Of a DNA stretch of 64,000 nt, positions 33,411-42,409 are shown one piece after another. Numbering within the stretch: position 1 is the first letter of the stretch; each line of letters starts with the position of its first letter. Location: the NCBI RefSeq assembly GCF_012524205.1, contig NZ_JABACI010000004.1:806001-870000 (forward strand), given 5' to 3'. The DNA comes from Microbacterium salsuginis. GTDB lineage: Bacteria > Actinomycetota > Actinomycetes > Actinomycetales > Microbacteriaceae. The notes beneath the pieces were generated by a model that made no database searches, was not told where the DNA came from, and worked only from the letters and a program-made list of their open reading frames with translations. The translations under genes and the position numbers were made by a program.

Positions 33411-34808
33411 ATGACCCGATCGTCCACCGCGCGCATCGCGGCCCCCCTCGCGGCGATAGCCGCGCTCGGCCTGCTGGCCGGCTGTTCCGCCGATACGAAC
33501 GGCGGGGGCGGCGGCGGCGAGCCTTCGGCCGAAGACCAGAGCGTGGTCTTCTGGACTCCGCAGACCACGCCCGAGCGACTCGCCGCCCAGGAAGCGGTCG
33601 CCGCCGCATTCACCGAAGAGACCGGCATCGAGGTCGAGGTCGTCCCGATGGCGGGAGCGGATCAGGACCAGGCGCTGGTGACGGGATCCGCCACCGGCGA
33701 CGTGCCCGATGTCATCCTGCACGCGTCGCCGCAGACGGGCGCCTGGAGCTCCCAGGGCCTGCTCGACACCGAAGCAGCCACCGCGACCGTGGATGCGCTC
33801 GGCATCGACACCTTCAACGAGCACGCCATCGAGGCCGTCACGATCGACGGTGAGATCTCGGCGGTGCCCAGCGACGGCTGGACCCATGTGATCGCCTACC
33901 GCAGCGACCTGCTCGAGCAGGCGGGCGTGGAGGTTCCCACCACCGTCGAGGAACTGGCCGACGCCGCCACGACGATCAAGGAGGAGCTGGGCATCACGGG
34001 GCTGGCCTTCGGCACCCAGGCGGGGACGGCGTCAGCGACCGAGGGGATCCAGTCGATCTTCCACAGCGCCGGCTGCGAGCTCGTCACCGACGGCGAGGTC
34101 GTCATCGATTCGGATGCCTGCACCGACGCCGCCGAGCAGTTCCTGCGCCTGCGCAACTCGTCGGTGGCCGGTGACTTCGATGTCACGAGCGCTCGCGCCG
34201 CGTACATGAACGGCGACGCCGCGATGCTGCTGTTCTCCACCCACATCCTGGACGAACTGGCCGGCCTGGACGAGGCGACGCCCGCGACGTGCCCCGAGTG
34301 CGCCGAGCAGCCGGCCTTCCTGGCGGAGAACACCGAGTTCGTGACCGTTCTGGGCGAAGACGACCCGGCGCAGTTCGGCGCCATCCTCAGCTACGGCATC
34401 CCGACCGGTGCCAACGTCGAGGCCGCCCAGCAGTACATCGAGTACGTGCTGGACGCCGGCTACGTCGACACCCTCGCGGTGGCGACGGAGGGCCGCATCC
34501 CGCTGCGCAACGGCACCGCCGACAACCCGACCGAGTTCATCGAGGCGTGGGGCGGCCTGGGCATCGGACCGGCACACGAGCTCACCTCGGTGGAGATCTA
34601 CGGCGAGGAGTTCGTGAGCGAGATGGAAGAGGGCATCAACGCCGTCTCGCTGTGGGGCATGGGAACGCCCGACGCGACGCTCGCCGGACTCGTCTCCAGC
34701 CAGGGCGTGCTCGCCGGTCAGATCGAACAGCTCTACAACGGCGTGCCCGCGGCCGACGTGACAGCCGCGATGAAGGCGGCCGTCGAGGAGGTTCAGGCGG
34801 GCCTGTGA
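33411..34808 (+). CDS. extracellular solute-binding protein (family 1), lipoprotein
   Basis: 465-residue receptor of a CUT1 importer. Lipobox LLAGC at about residue 24, glycine-rich linker, then VVFWTPQTTPERLAAQEAV. ATG 33411 is preferred among three closely spaced starts because GAGGAG lies eight bases before it. It is clearly related to the binding protein at 58665 (shared GDAAMLLFSTHILDELAGL-like and CPECAEQPAFLAENT-like blocks), implying chemically related ligands. The next two genes are its permeases, and GH89 and sulfatase follow. Confidence 0.9.
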   Translation: MTRSSTARIAAPLAAIAALGLLAGCSADTNGGGGGGEPSAEDQSVVFWTPQTTPERLAAQEAVAAAFTEETGIEVEVVPMAGADQDQALVTGSATGDVPDVILHASPQTGAWSSQGLLDTEAATATVDALGIDTFNEHAIEAVTIDGEISAVPSDGWTHVIAYRSDLLEQAGVEVPTTVEELADAATTIKEELGITGLAFGTQAGTASATEGIQSIFHSAGCELVTDGEVVIDSDACTDAAEQFLRLRNSSVAGDFDVTSARAAYMNGDAAMLLFSTHILDELAGLDEATPATCPECAEQPAFLAENTEFVTVLGEDDPAQFGAILSYGIPTGANVEAAQQYIEYVLDAGYVDTLAVATEGRIPLRNGTADNPTEFIEAWGGLGIGPAHELTSVEIYGEEFVSEMEEGINAVSLWGMGTPDATLAGLVSSQGVLAGQIEQLYNGVPAADVTAAMKAAVEEVQAGL

Positions 34809-35764
34809 GCAACGCCGTCACGCGTCACCGCTGGGGGCGGCCTCTCAGCCGCTCCCAGCGGGACAACCGCAACGGGCTGCTCCTGACGACACCCACGCTC
34901 GTCGTCGTGGTGCTGGCCTCGATCATCCCCCTGATCCTCGTCGTGGTCTTCGCCTTCAGCGAGATCCGGCTGGTCGACATCCCGCGTCTGGGGACGGAGC
35001 CGATCGAATGGACGCTCGACAACTTCCGTCGTGCGCTGAGCAACCCGTCCTTCTGGCAGGCACTGGGCACGACGCTGCTCTACGCGTCGCTCACGATGGT
35101 CGGCTCCGTCGGGGTCGGACTCGCACTGGCCCTGGCCCTGCGGCGTCCGTTCCGGGGCCGGGGCATCGTCCGGGCTCTGCTCCTCGTGCCGTACGTGCTG
35201 CCGATCATCGCCGCCGTGACGATCTGGCAGACGATGCTCAATCCGCAGTACGGACTGGTCAACGCGTTCGGTCGCGAGGTGCTCGGCTGGGAGCAGTCGA
35301 TCGGCTTCCTGAACACCACGACCGCGCAGGTGTGGGGCATCCCGATCCCGCTGTCGCTGCTGGTGGTCGTGGTCTTCGAGATCTGGACGTCGGCGCCCCT
35401 GTCGTTCCTGTTCATCACGGCCCGACTGCAGGGGGTCTCGCCCAGCATCGAGGAGGCCGCCGCCCTCGACGGGGCGAACGGGAGGCAGATCCTCGGCCGC
35501 ATCGTGATGCCGCAACTGAAGGGCGTGATCCTGCTGCTGTGCCTGCTGAGGTTCATCTGGACGTTCCAGAGCTTCAGCGAGGTGTATCTGCTCACCGAGG
35601 GCGCCGGGGGCACGCAGGTCATGGCGCTCAAGGTCTACACCGAGCTGGTGACCAGGGCCGACATCGGCAGCGCGGCCGCGTACGGCCTGCTCATGTCCGT
35701 CGTGCTCGTCTCGCTCCTGGCCGTCTACGTCGCGCTCTCGCGGAGAAAGGTGGATGTCGAATGA
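34805..35764 (+). CDS. sugar ABC transporter permease (MalF/UgpA type)
   Basis: 319-residue CUT1 permease with six helices (first TPTLVVVVLASIIPLILVV) and the EAA loop IEEAAALDGANGRQILGRIV. GTG 34805 overlaps the binding-protein stop. Similar to the permease at 60050 (both have LRRPFRGRG/LRKPFRGRG and TMLNPQYG/TLLNPQYG). ATPase subunit not encoded nearby. Confidence 0.92.
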   Translation: MSNAVTRHRWGRPLSRSQRDNRNGLLLTTPTLVVVVLASIIPLILVVVFAFSEIRLVDIPRLGTEPIEWTLDNFRRALSNPSFWQALGTTLLYASLTMVGSVGVGLALALALRRPFRGRGIVRALLLVPYVLPIIAAVTIWQTMLNPQYGLVNAFGREVLGWEQSIGFLNTTTAQVWGIPIPLSLLVVVVFEIWTSAPLSFLFITARLQGVSPSIEEAAALDGANGRQILGRIVMPQLKGVILLLCLLRFIWTFQSFSEVYLLTEGAGGTQVMALKVYTELVTRADIGSAAAYGLLMSVVLVSLLAVYVALSRRKVDVE

Positions 35765-36630
35765 GCCGCCGCCGCTCTTCGCTCCGGCCGCATCCGGTAT
35801 CCACCGCCGGGCGGTTCGTGTTCATCGCGCTGGCGCTGATCTTCGCGCTCGGGCCGGTGCTGTACGGCTTCCTGCTGTCGCTCCGCCCGTTCAACGCGAT
35901 CGTGCAGGAGCCGCTGAACCTCATTCCGTCGCTGGGCGAGATCGACTTCTCGGCGTACACGACGGCGATGCTCGATCCCGAGCAGGGCGGGTTCGGGCTG
36001 GGCCGGTTCGTCATCAACTCGCTCGTGGTGGCGCTGTGCACCATCGTCCTGTCGATCGTCGTGTCGATCCTGGGCGCGTACGCCGCTGCCCGGCTGCGGT
36101 ACCTCGGCAGGGGCGTCGTCAACGCGATCATCCTCGGGGTCTACCTCTTCCCCGGGATCGTGCTGTCGGTGCCGCTGTTCGTGCTGCTGGCCAAGGCCGG
36201 TCTGACCGGATCGCTGGTGGGACTGTTCCTGGTCTACGTCGCAACGACCGTCCCGGTGTCGATCTACATGTTGCGCAACTACTTCCAGGCGCTGCCCGAG
36301 AGCATCGAAGAGGCCGCGATCGTCGACGGCGCGTCGCTGTGGCAGATGCTGCGCAGCGTCGTGCTTCCCGTCGCGCTCCCCGGCGTCGTGGCGACCGCGG
36401 TCTACGTCTTCATGATCGCGTGGAACGAGTACTTCTACGCGCTTCTGTTCCTCGTGCAGGACCGTGCACTGTGGACCGCGCCGCTCGGCATCTCACAGCT
36501 GGCCGACTTCAACGTCCCCGTGACCGTGCTGCTGGCCGGCGCGCTCGCCGTCACCGCGCCGGTGGTCGTGCTGTTCTTCATCGCGCAGCGCTACCTCGTC
36601 GACGGACTCACCGCAGGAGCCGAGAAATGA
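35761..36630 (+). CDS. sugar ABC transporter permease (MalG/UgpE type)
   Basis: 289-residue second CUT1 permease. FVFIALALIFALGPVLYGF is the first helix and SIEEAAIVDGASLWQMLRSV the EAA loop. Ends in GLTAGAEK like its counterpart at 61084. Overlaps both neighbours by four bases, so transport and the first catabolic gene are translated together. Confidence 0.92.
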   Translation: MSRRRSSLRPHPVSTAGRFVFIALALIFALGPVLYGFLLSLRPFNAIVQEPLNLIPSLGEIDFSAYTTAMLDPEQGGFGLGRFVINSLVVALCTIVLSIVVSILGAYAAARLRYLGRGVVNAIILGVYLFPGIVLSVPLFVLLAKAGLTGSLVGLFLVYVATTVPVSIYMLRNYFQALPESIEEAAIVDGASLWQMLRSVVLPVALPGVVATAVYVFMIAWNEYFYALLFLVQDRALWTAPLGISQLADFNVPVTVLLAGALAVTAPVVVLFFIAQRYLVDGLTAGAEK

Positions 36631-38024
36631 CCCGACCGCAGCGCCTCGTCGTGATCGGCGCGGGCGGACGAGGCCGCGACGCCTACGGCCGCTGGGCGAT
36701 CGAGCACCCGGACCGCGCCACGATCGTCGCAGTGGCCGATGTCTCGCCGGTGCGCCGATCGGCGCTGGCGGCGGAAGCGGGCGGCGCCGCCGAATACGGC
36801 GACTGGCGCGACGCGGTCGCCGACCTGGGCGCGCTCGCCGCCGACGGCGTCATCATCGCGGTGCCGGACGCGCTGCACGTCGACGTCGCGACGGCCGTCG
36901 CCGACGCGGGCGTCCCGTTCCTGCTCGAGAAGCCCGCCGCGCCGACTCTTTCCGAGCTGGCACGTCTGGCCGGCCACGCGCGCCGCACGGCTTCGCGCCT
37001 GGCTGTCGGCCATGTGCTGCGCTTCACGCCGTTCTGGCGCTCGGTCAAGCGCATCGTCGACTCGGGCGCGATCGGGCGCACGATGACGATCGAGGTGCGC
37101 GAGAACATCGGGTTCTGGCACTTCGCCCACTCGTACGTGCGCGGAAACTGGCGCAACACGGCCACCTCGAGCGCGATGGTGCTGACCAAGACGTCGCACG
37201 ACCTCGACCTCATCCGCTGGATCGCCGGTGCCGCGCCGGTGAGCGTGTACAGCATCGGCGAGCTGACCTGGTTCCGCGCCGAGAACGCGCCTCCGGGCGC
37301 GCCGGAGTTCTGCCTCGACGGATGCCCGGTCGCCGCCAGCTGCCCCTTCTTCGCACCGCGCTACTACGTGGACGCCCTCGCCGACGTCACAGGCCACCCG
37401 GTGCATCTCCTCGGCGCCGACATCTCGCCGAGCGGCCGGCTCGCCGCGCTGCGGACCGGGGACTACGGGCGCTGCGTCTTCCGCAGCGACAACGACGTGG
37501 CCGACCACCAGCAGACCTCGATGATGTTCCCGGGCGGCGTGACCGCGACGCTCACCGCGTCGGCGTTCACGGCCGAGAACACGCGCAACGTCACGATCAC
37601 GGGCTCGGCGGGGCAGCTGACGGGCCACATGGAGAGCGGCGAGATCGTGGTCGACCTGTTCTCTCCCACGGCATCGCTGCCCGAGGGGCTGCCCCTGGCG
37701 GCACACGACGTGGAGGTCAAGCCACCGATGAACCACGAGCGGCATACCGTGCGGGTGCTCATGCCGAACGCCGACCTCGGCGATCACGCCGGCCATGCGG
37801 GTGGTGACGCGGCCCTGATGTCGGAGTTCGTCGACGCGCTGCGCGACGGCACGGTGGGCGAGGGCGAGCTGTCGTTCGAGACCGCGCTCGACAGCCACCT
37901 CATCGCCTTCGCGGCGGAGGAGTCCCGGCTGACGGCCGGGCGGATCGATTTCGCGGCGTGGGTCGCGCAGCTCGGCATCGCCGATGCGCCCGTGCCCGCC
38001 CACGAGAGGCCGACCGTGTCATGA
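36627..38024 (+). CDS. Gfo/Idh/MocA family oxidoreductase
   Basis: 465 residues, longer than the usual 340-390. Rossmann motif VVIGAGGRGRDAYG, EKPAAP motif near residue 99, and a cysteine cluster CLDGCPVAASC near residue 230 that occurs in one Gfo/Idh subgroup (inserted loop, possibly structural). Expected to oxidise or epimerise the imported sugar, or to act as an NAD-dependent glycosidase-like dehydrogenase. ATG 36627 overlaps the permease stop. Confidence 0.87.
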   Translation: MTRPQRLVVIGAGGRGRDAYGRWAIEHPDRATIVAVADVSPVRRSALAAEAGGAAEYGDWRDAVADLGALAADGVIIAVPDALHVDVATAVADAGVPFLLEKPAAPTLSELARLAGHARRTASRLAVGHVLRFTPFWRSVKRIVDSGAIGRTMTIEVRENIGFWHFAHSYVRGNWRNTATSSAMVLTKTSHDLDLIRWIAGAAPVSVYSIGELTWFRAENAPPGAPEFCLDGCPVAASCPFFAPRYYVDALADVTGHPVHLLGADISPSGRLAALRTGDYGRCVFRSDNDVADHQQTSMMFPGGVTATLTASAFTAENTRNVTITGSAGQLTGHMESGEIVVDLFSPTASLPEGLPLAAHDVEVKPPMNHERHTVRVLMPNADLGDHAGHAGGDAALMSEFVDALRDGTVGEGELSFETALDSHLIAFAAEESRLTAGRIDFAAWVAQLGIADAPVPAHERPTVS

Positions 38025-40180
38025 CCGAGCCCGCCTTCGCCGACGCGCTGCGCGGCCTCATCTCGCGGATGGGGGGCGATGCGAGGGGCGTACGGATCGA
38101 GCCGCACGAGAGCCGGACGGATGCTGCCGCCGCTGCCGCCTTCGACGCATCGGGCGGGATCCTCACCCTCCAGGGGACGGACCTCGTCGCCGCCGCGAGC
38201 GCGCTGGCCGCGTACCTGCGCTCCCAGGGCCGCCGCATCACGTGGGAGACACCGCGACTCGAGCCGGCGTGGGATGGGTGGCCCGATGCCCCGAGGACGA
38301 CCCTGCGTACGCCGTTCGCGATCCGCTACCACTTGAACGTGGTCACGCACGGGTACTCGACGCCCTTCTGGGACTGGGACCGGTGGGAGCGCGAGCTGGA
38401 CTGGATGGCGCTGCACGGGGTGACGCATCCGCTCGTGCTCACCGCCTACGAGGTCGTGCTGCACGAGACGCTCCGGCGCGCGGGCGTCGACGAGAACGAG
38501 GCTGCGGCCTGGATCGGCAGTGCGCCGCACGTGCCGTGGATGTCGATGGGCGGCATGCACGACTTCGGCGGACCGCTCCCGGCGCGCTGGGCGGAGCGCC
38601 GGCTCGACCTGGCGCGGAGGATCCTCGCGCGGGCACGCGAGTACGGCATGACGCCGGTCCTCCCCGCGACGGGCGGGCACGTCCCCGCGGCGATCGCCGG
38701 CGCGGCTGCCGCGGACATCGAGTGGCAGGGGTGGCGCACTCCCATGCTCGACCCGTCGTCGGCCGAGTACACGGCACTGATGCGAACCTTCCTCGAGGTC
38801 CAGCGCGAACTCCTGGGTGATCCCGGAGCCGATCCGGTCTTCGCCGTCGACCCGTACATCGAGTCGCTCCCGCCGTCCGGCGACCCCGCCGCCCTCGCGG
38901 CGGCGGGCCGCGGCATCCATCAGGCGCTCGCGGCGGTGCACCCGACCGCGACGTGGCTGCTGCAGGGCTGGCCCTTCCACTACCACCGCGGGTTCTGGAC
39001 GCCCGAGCGGGTGGCCGCCTACCTCTCCGCGGTGCCGCACGACCGGTTGCTTCTGATCGACCTGTGGGGCGAGCACGCTCCGATGTGGCGTGAGGGCATG
39101 CACGGGCGGCGCTGGATCTGGACGGCTGTGCACAACTTCGGCGGGCGCTTCGCACTCTTCGGCGACGTGCGTGGGCTCGCGCGCGACATGTCGGAACTCG
39201 CCGAGCTGCGACCGGAGCGTCTGGAGGGCGTCGGCCTCGCGCCCGAGGCGATCGAGAACAACACCGTCTTCTACGAGGCCGCCGCCGACCTGGTGTGGGG
39301 TCCGCGCGACGCCGACGCATGGCTCGCGGACTTCGCGCGGCAGCGCTACGGACTCGACGACGACGACGCCCGTGAGGCGTGGCGCCTCCTCGGCGACACG
39401 CTCTACGGTCCTGGGCGCACCCGCTCGATCCCGTCGCCGGTCATCGCCCGGCCGTGGAGTGCCGCCGCTCCCTTCGCCGGCCAGCGCCTCGCCGGCGAAG
39501 CTCTGCCGGAGCCGGCACGGATGTCGGCGAACATCGATGCCGAGAACGACCCCGCCGTGCTCGGCGACCTGCCGTCGATCGCCCGCGCCGCTCGCCTCCT
39601 CATCGGACTCGGCGACCGCTCACCGCAGCGAGAGCCGCTCGAGCGCGACGTCGTCGAGCTCACCGGACATGTGCTGGCACAGCAGGCGCGGCAGCACATC
39701 CGCGGCGTCCTCGCCGCATACGCGGCCCGCGACGCAGACGCAGCGCGCGGTCACGCCGAGCGCCTGCGCGCCGATCTGCTCGCCCTCGATGCGCTTGTGG
39801 CCACACGCCCCGACTCCCGCGTGTCGACATGGGTCTCGGAGGCTCGCTCGTGGGGCGACACCCCGGACGAACAGGACGTCATGGAGCGTGACGCGCGGAG
39901 CCTGGTCTCGGTGTGGGGGCACCAGACGAGCGGTCTGCACGATTATTCGGGCCGGCACTGGGCCGGGCTCATCCGGGACCTCTACGTGCCGCGGTGGGCC
40001 GCGTGGACCGACTGGCTCACCGAGGCGATCGACCGCGGCGGTGAGCCGGACGAGGCGGTCCTCCGGCGGCGCATCGTCGAGATCGAGGAATCCTGGCGCG
40101 CTGCCCGCGGGAGCGCCGACGAGTCGGGGAGCGACCCGCTCGACGCAGCGGCACGGGTCCTGAACAGCATCGGATACTGA
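38021..40180 (+). CDS. alpha-N-acetylglucosaminidase, glycoside hydrolase family 89 (NAGLU)
   Basis: 719-residue glycosidase removing terminal alpha-linked GlcNAc. Family marks in order: YHLNVVTHGYSTPFWDWDRW, ELDWMALHGVTHPL, DPYIESLPP with Glu281, IDLWGEHAPMWREGM, WTAVHNFGGRFALFG, and APEAIENNTVFYEAAADLVW with Glu409. Glu281 and Glu409 sit where the family's two catalytic carboxylates lie. No signal peptide, so it probably acts in the cytoplasm on imported oligosaccharides, unlike secreted clostridial GH89 enzymes. Overlaps the Gfo/Idh gene by four bases. Confidence 0.9.
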   Translation: MTEPAFADALRGLISRMGGDARGVRIEPHESRTDAAAAAAFDASGGILTLQGTDLVAAASALAAYLRSQGRRITWETPRLEPAWDGWPDAPRTTLRTPFAIRYHLNVVTHGYSTPFWDWDRWERELDWMALHGVTHPLVLTAYEVVLHETLRRAGVDENEAAAWIGSAPHVPWMSMGGMHDFGGPLPARWAERRLDLARRILARAREYGMTPVLPATGGHVPAAIAGAAAADIEWQGWRTPMLDPSSAEYTALMRTFLEVQRELLGDPGADPVFAVDPYIESLPPSGDPAALAAAGRGIHQALAAVHPTATWLLQGWPFHYHRGFWTPERVAAYLSAVPHDRLLLIDLWGEHAPMWREGMHGRRWIWTAVHNFGGRFALFGDVRGLARDMSELAELRPERLEGVGLAPEAIENNTVFYEAAADLVWGPRDADAWLADFARQRYGLDDDDAREAWRLLGDTLYGPGRTRSIPSPVIARPWSAAAPFAGQRLAGEALPEPARMSANIDAENDPAVLGDLPSIARAARLLIGLGDRSPQREPLERDVVELTGHVLAQQARQHIRGVLAAYAARDADAARGHAERLRADLLALDALVATRPDSRVSTWVSEARSWGDTPDEQDVMERDARSLVSVWGHQTSGLHDYSGRHWAGLIRDLYVPRWAAWTDWLTEAIDRGGEPDEAVLRRRIVEIEESWRAARGSADESGSDPLDAAARVLNSIGY

Positions 40181-40202
40181 GAGCCAACCGCCGGAGCGAT
40201 CC

Positions 40203-41690
40203 ATGAGCAGCCGCCCGAACGTGATCCTGATCGTCACCGACCAGCAGCGCTGGGACACGCTGTCGTGCGACGGCGGGTTCGTCCAGACCGCGAATCTCGA
40301 TCACCTCGCGGCAGCCGGAACGCTCTTCCGGCGTGCGTACTCGTCCACGCCCTCGTGCACCGCGGCGCGGGCGTCGCTGCTCACCGGCCGCGATCCGTGG
40401 AGCACCGGCATCCTGGGCATGGGCGCCGGACAGCCGCCGCTGGCAGGCCTCACCGACACCTTGCCCGAGGTGCTGGCGCGGGCGGGCTACCAGACGTTCG
40501 GCGTGGGCAAGATGCACTTCACCCCGCAGCGAGCGCGATACGGATTCCACGAGACCGTCATCGACGAGTCGCTGCGGGTGCAGGACGAGCGCTTCGTCTC
40601 GGACTACACCGCGTGGTTCGAACGGAACGCGCCGGCGGACGTGCGCCAGGCAGACCACGGACTCGACTTCAACTCGTGGATGTCACGGCCGTTCCACGCG
40701 CCCGAACATCTGCATCCCACGACCTGGACCGTGACCGAGTCCATCCGGTTCCTCGAACGCCGCGATCCGACCAGGCCGTTCTTCCTGATGACGTCGTTCG
40801 CGCGGCCGCACTCCCCGTACGACCCGCCGGCGTTCTACTACGAGCACAATGCCGAGCGCGCGAGGGCGGGTGCCATCCCCGATGCCGCGGTGGGCCCCTG
40901 GGCGTCGGTGCACGATGTCGGCGGTCCCGAGGCCGCCGACGTGAACGCCTGGCGAGGGCGTCGCTCGGGCGACGAGATCCGTCGAGCGCGGGCCGGCTAC
41001 GCGGGGCTCGTCGAGCACATCGATCACCAGATCGGGCGGCTGATGCGATTCCTGCGGGACCGCGGACTCGACGCCGAGACGTTGATCGTCTTCACCTCCG
41101 ACCACGGCGACATGCTGGGCGACCATCACCTCTGGCGCAAGACGTACGCATACGAGGGCTCCGCTCATGTGCCGCTCATCGTGCGCCTGCCGGCTGCCCT
41201 TCGCGCCCGGGGCGATGCGCGCACCGCTGATTCGCCGGTGTGCCTGCAAGACGTGATGCCGACCATCCTCGACGCGTGCGGCCTCGAGGATCGGCCCGAG
41301 ATGGAAGGCCGCAGTCTTCTGCCGCTCATCCGGAACGAGGACGTGGCGTGGCGCGAACGCGTCCATGGTGAGCATTCGATCTGCTACGACGCTTCCCAGG
41401 AGATGCAGTATCTGACGGACGGCCGCTGGAAGTACATCTGGTTCCCGCGGCACGCGGACGGTGCCCCGGGCGAGCAGCTCTTCGATCTCGACACCGACCC
41501 GTATGAACGGCACGACCTGGCCCGCCGTCCCGAGCGCGCCGACGAGGTCCGGCTGTGGCGCACCCGGATGGCCGAGACGCTCGCACGGCGGAACGCGGGT
41601 CTGGTTTCCGGGGGACAGCTCGTTCCGCAGCACGGCAGGCCGCCGCTGGTGTCGCCTGCGGCAGCGGAACGACTCGCGACGCTCGTCTGA
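40203..41690 (+). CDS. sulfatase (formylglycine type)
   Basis: 495-residue arylsulfatase-superfamily enzyme. Metal motif VTDQQR at 11-16, the modification motif CTAAR (Cys52, C-x-A-x-R) that is converted to formylglycine, and SDHGDMLGDHHLWRKT (Asp300/His301). C-terminal YLTDGRWKYIWFP and DLDTDPYERHDLA blocks are typical. No signal peptide. Directly after GH89 with GGAG before ATG, so both likely act on one imported sulfated amino sugar. Needs a formylglycine-generating enzyme encoded elsewhere. Confidence 0.92.
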   Translation: MSSRPNVILIVTDQQRWDTLSCDGGFVQTANLDHLAAAGTLFRRAYSSTPSCTAARASLLTGRDPWSTGILGMGAGQPPLAGLTDTLPEVLARAGYQTFGVGKMHFTPQRARYGFHETVIDESLRVQDERFVSDYTAWFERNAPADVRQADHGLDFNSWMSRPFHAPEHLHPTTWTVTESIRFLERRDPTRPFFLMTSFARPHSPYDPPAFYYEHNAERARAGAIPDAAVGPWASVHDVGGPEAADVNAWRGRRSGDEIRRARAGYAGLVEHIDHQIGRLMRFLRDRGLDAETLIVFTSDHGDMLGDHHLWRKTYAYEGSAHVPLIVRLPAALRARGDARTADSPVCLQDVMPTILDACGLEDRPEMEGRSLLPLIRNEDVAWRERVHGEHSICYDASQEMQYLTDGRWKYIWFPRHADGAPGEQLFDLDTDPYERHDLARRPERADEVRLWRTRMAETLARRNAGLVSGGQLVPQHGRPPLVSPAAAERLATLV

Positions 41691-41774
41691 CGATCCCGCC
41701 GGCGCGGCCTGCCGCCCAGTACAGTGCAAGCGCGACGCAGATCGCACCGGGGGAGCTGTCTGGAAGGAACGTCC

Positions 41775-41780
41775 ATGTAA
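41775..41780 (+). other. start-stop element (ATG followed directly by TAA) ahead of a membrane protein
   Basis: GGAAGGAAC is followed at normal spacing by ATGTAA. The TAA is in the same frame as the downstream coding sequence, which continues without another stop. Either codon 2 has mutated to a stop (or is a sequencing error), or this is a minimal uORF from which ribosomes reinitiate at GTG 41808. Confidence 0.6.
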
Positions 41781-41807
41781 GCCGTCATCGAGGGCGCCAT
41801 CACGCTC

Positions 41808-42356
41808 GTGCTGTCGAACTTGACCGTCACGCTGTTCCTGCTGGGGCTGCTGACGGCGGGAATCGGGATGCTGCGCACCCGGCGCCGCCGCGGCAGGCTG
41901 ACCGCCGCAGACGTCTGGGAGAAGCTTCTCAACCACTTCCTGCTGCTGTCGGTCGGGATCAGCTACCTCTACAACTTCGTGATGCACAGTGTGTTCGGCG
42001 ACTTGACCGCCGAGATCATCGGCTGGGATCAGAGCCCCTTCCAGCTCGAGGTCGCATTCGCCAGCCTGGGCTTCGCCGCCGTCGGATTCCTGGCGTTCCC
42101 GCGGCGCCAGGGCTGGATGGTCAAGCTCGCCGCCCTCCTCGGCCCGGCCCTGTTCCTGTGGGGAGCAGCGGGTGGACACATCTACCAGATCGCCACGGCC
42201 GGCAACCAGGCGCAGGGCAACGCGGGCAGCATCCTGTACACCGACATCCTGCTGCCCGTGGCCGGCTTCGTCTTCCTCTGGGGCTACGTCGCGGCGACTC
42301 GCCGCGAGCGAGAAGCGGAGCCGGCTGACGTCGTGCTCGAGGTGGCAGAGGCCTGA
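41808..42356 (+). CDS. membrane protein, DUF6790-like
   Basis: 182 residues from GTG 41808 with about four to five membrane helices (LTVTLFLLGLLTAGIGML; LNHFLLLSVGISYLYNFVMH; LEVAFASLGFAAVGFLAF). GWDQSPFQLEVAFASLGF fits the DUF6790 family. The coding frame extends upstream to an ATG at 41775 with a good ribosome site, but codon 2 is TAA. Without reinitiation the first about 11 residues are lost, within or just before helix 1. Function unknown. Confidence 0.65.
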   Translation: MLSNLTVTLFLLGLLTAGIGMLRTRRRRGRLTAADVWEKLLNHFLLLSVGISYLYNFVMHSVFGDLTAEIIGWDQSPFQLEVAFASLGFAAVGFLAFPRRQGWMVKLAALLGPALFLWGAAGGHIYQIATAGNQAQGNAGSILYTDILLPVAGFVFLWGYVAATRREREAEPADVVLEVAEA

Positions 42357-42366
42357 TCGGATCCGC

Positions 42367-42391
42367 CGAGGGATAGCCCTCGTTCGACGAG
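42367..42391 (+). terminator. small hairpin, possible terminator or attenuator
   Basis: CGAGGG (42367-42372) ATAG CCCTCG (42377-42382) lies 11 bases after the DUF6790-like stop. It overlaps an alternative hairpin CTCGT (42379-42383) TCG ACGAG (42387-42391). The two cannot form together. No T-tract follows. Confidence 0.35.
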
Positions 42392-42409
42392 GCAGCTAGC
42401 CTCACGCTC

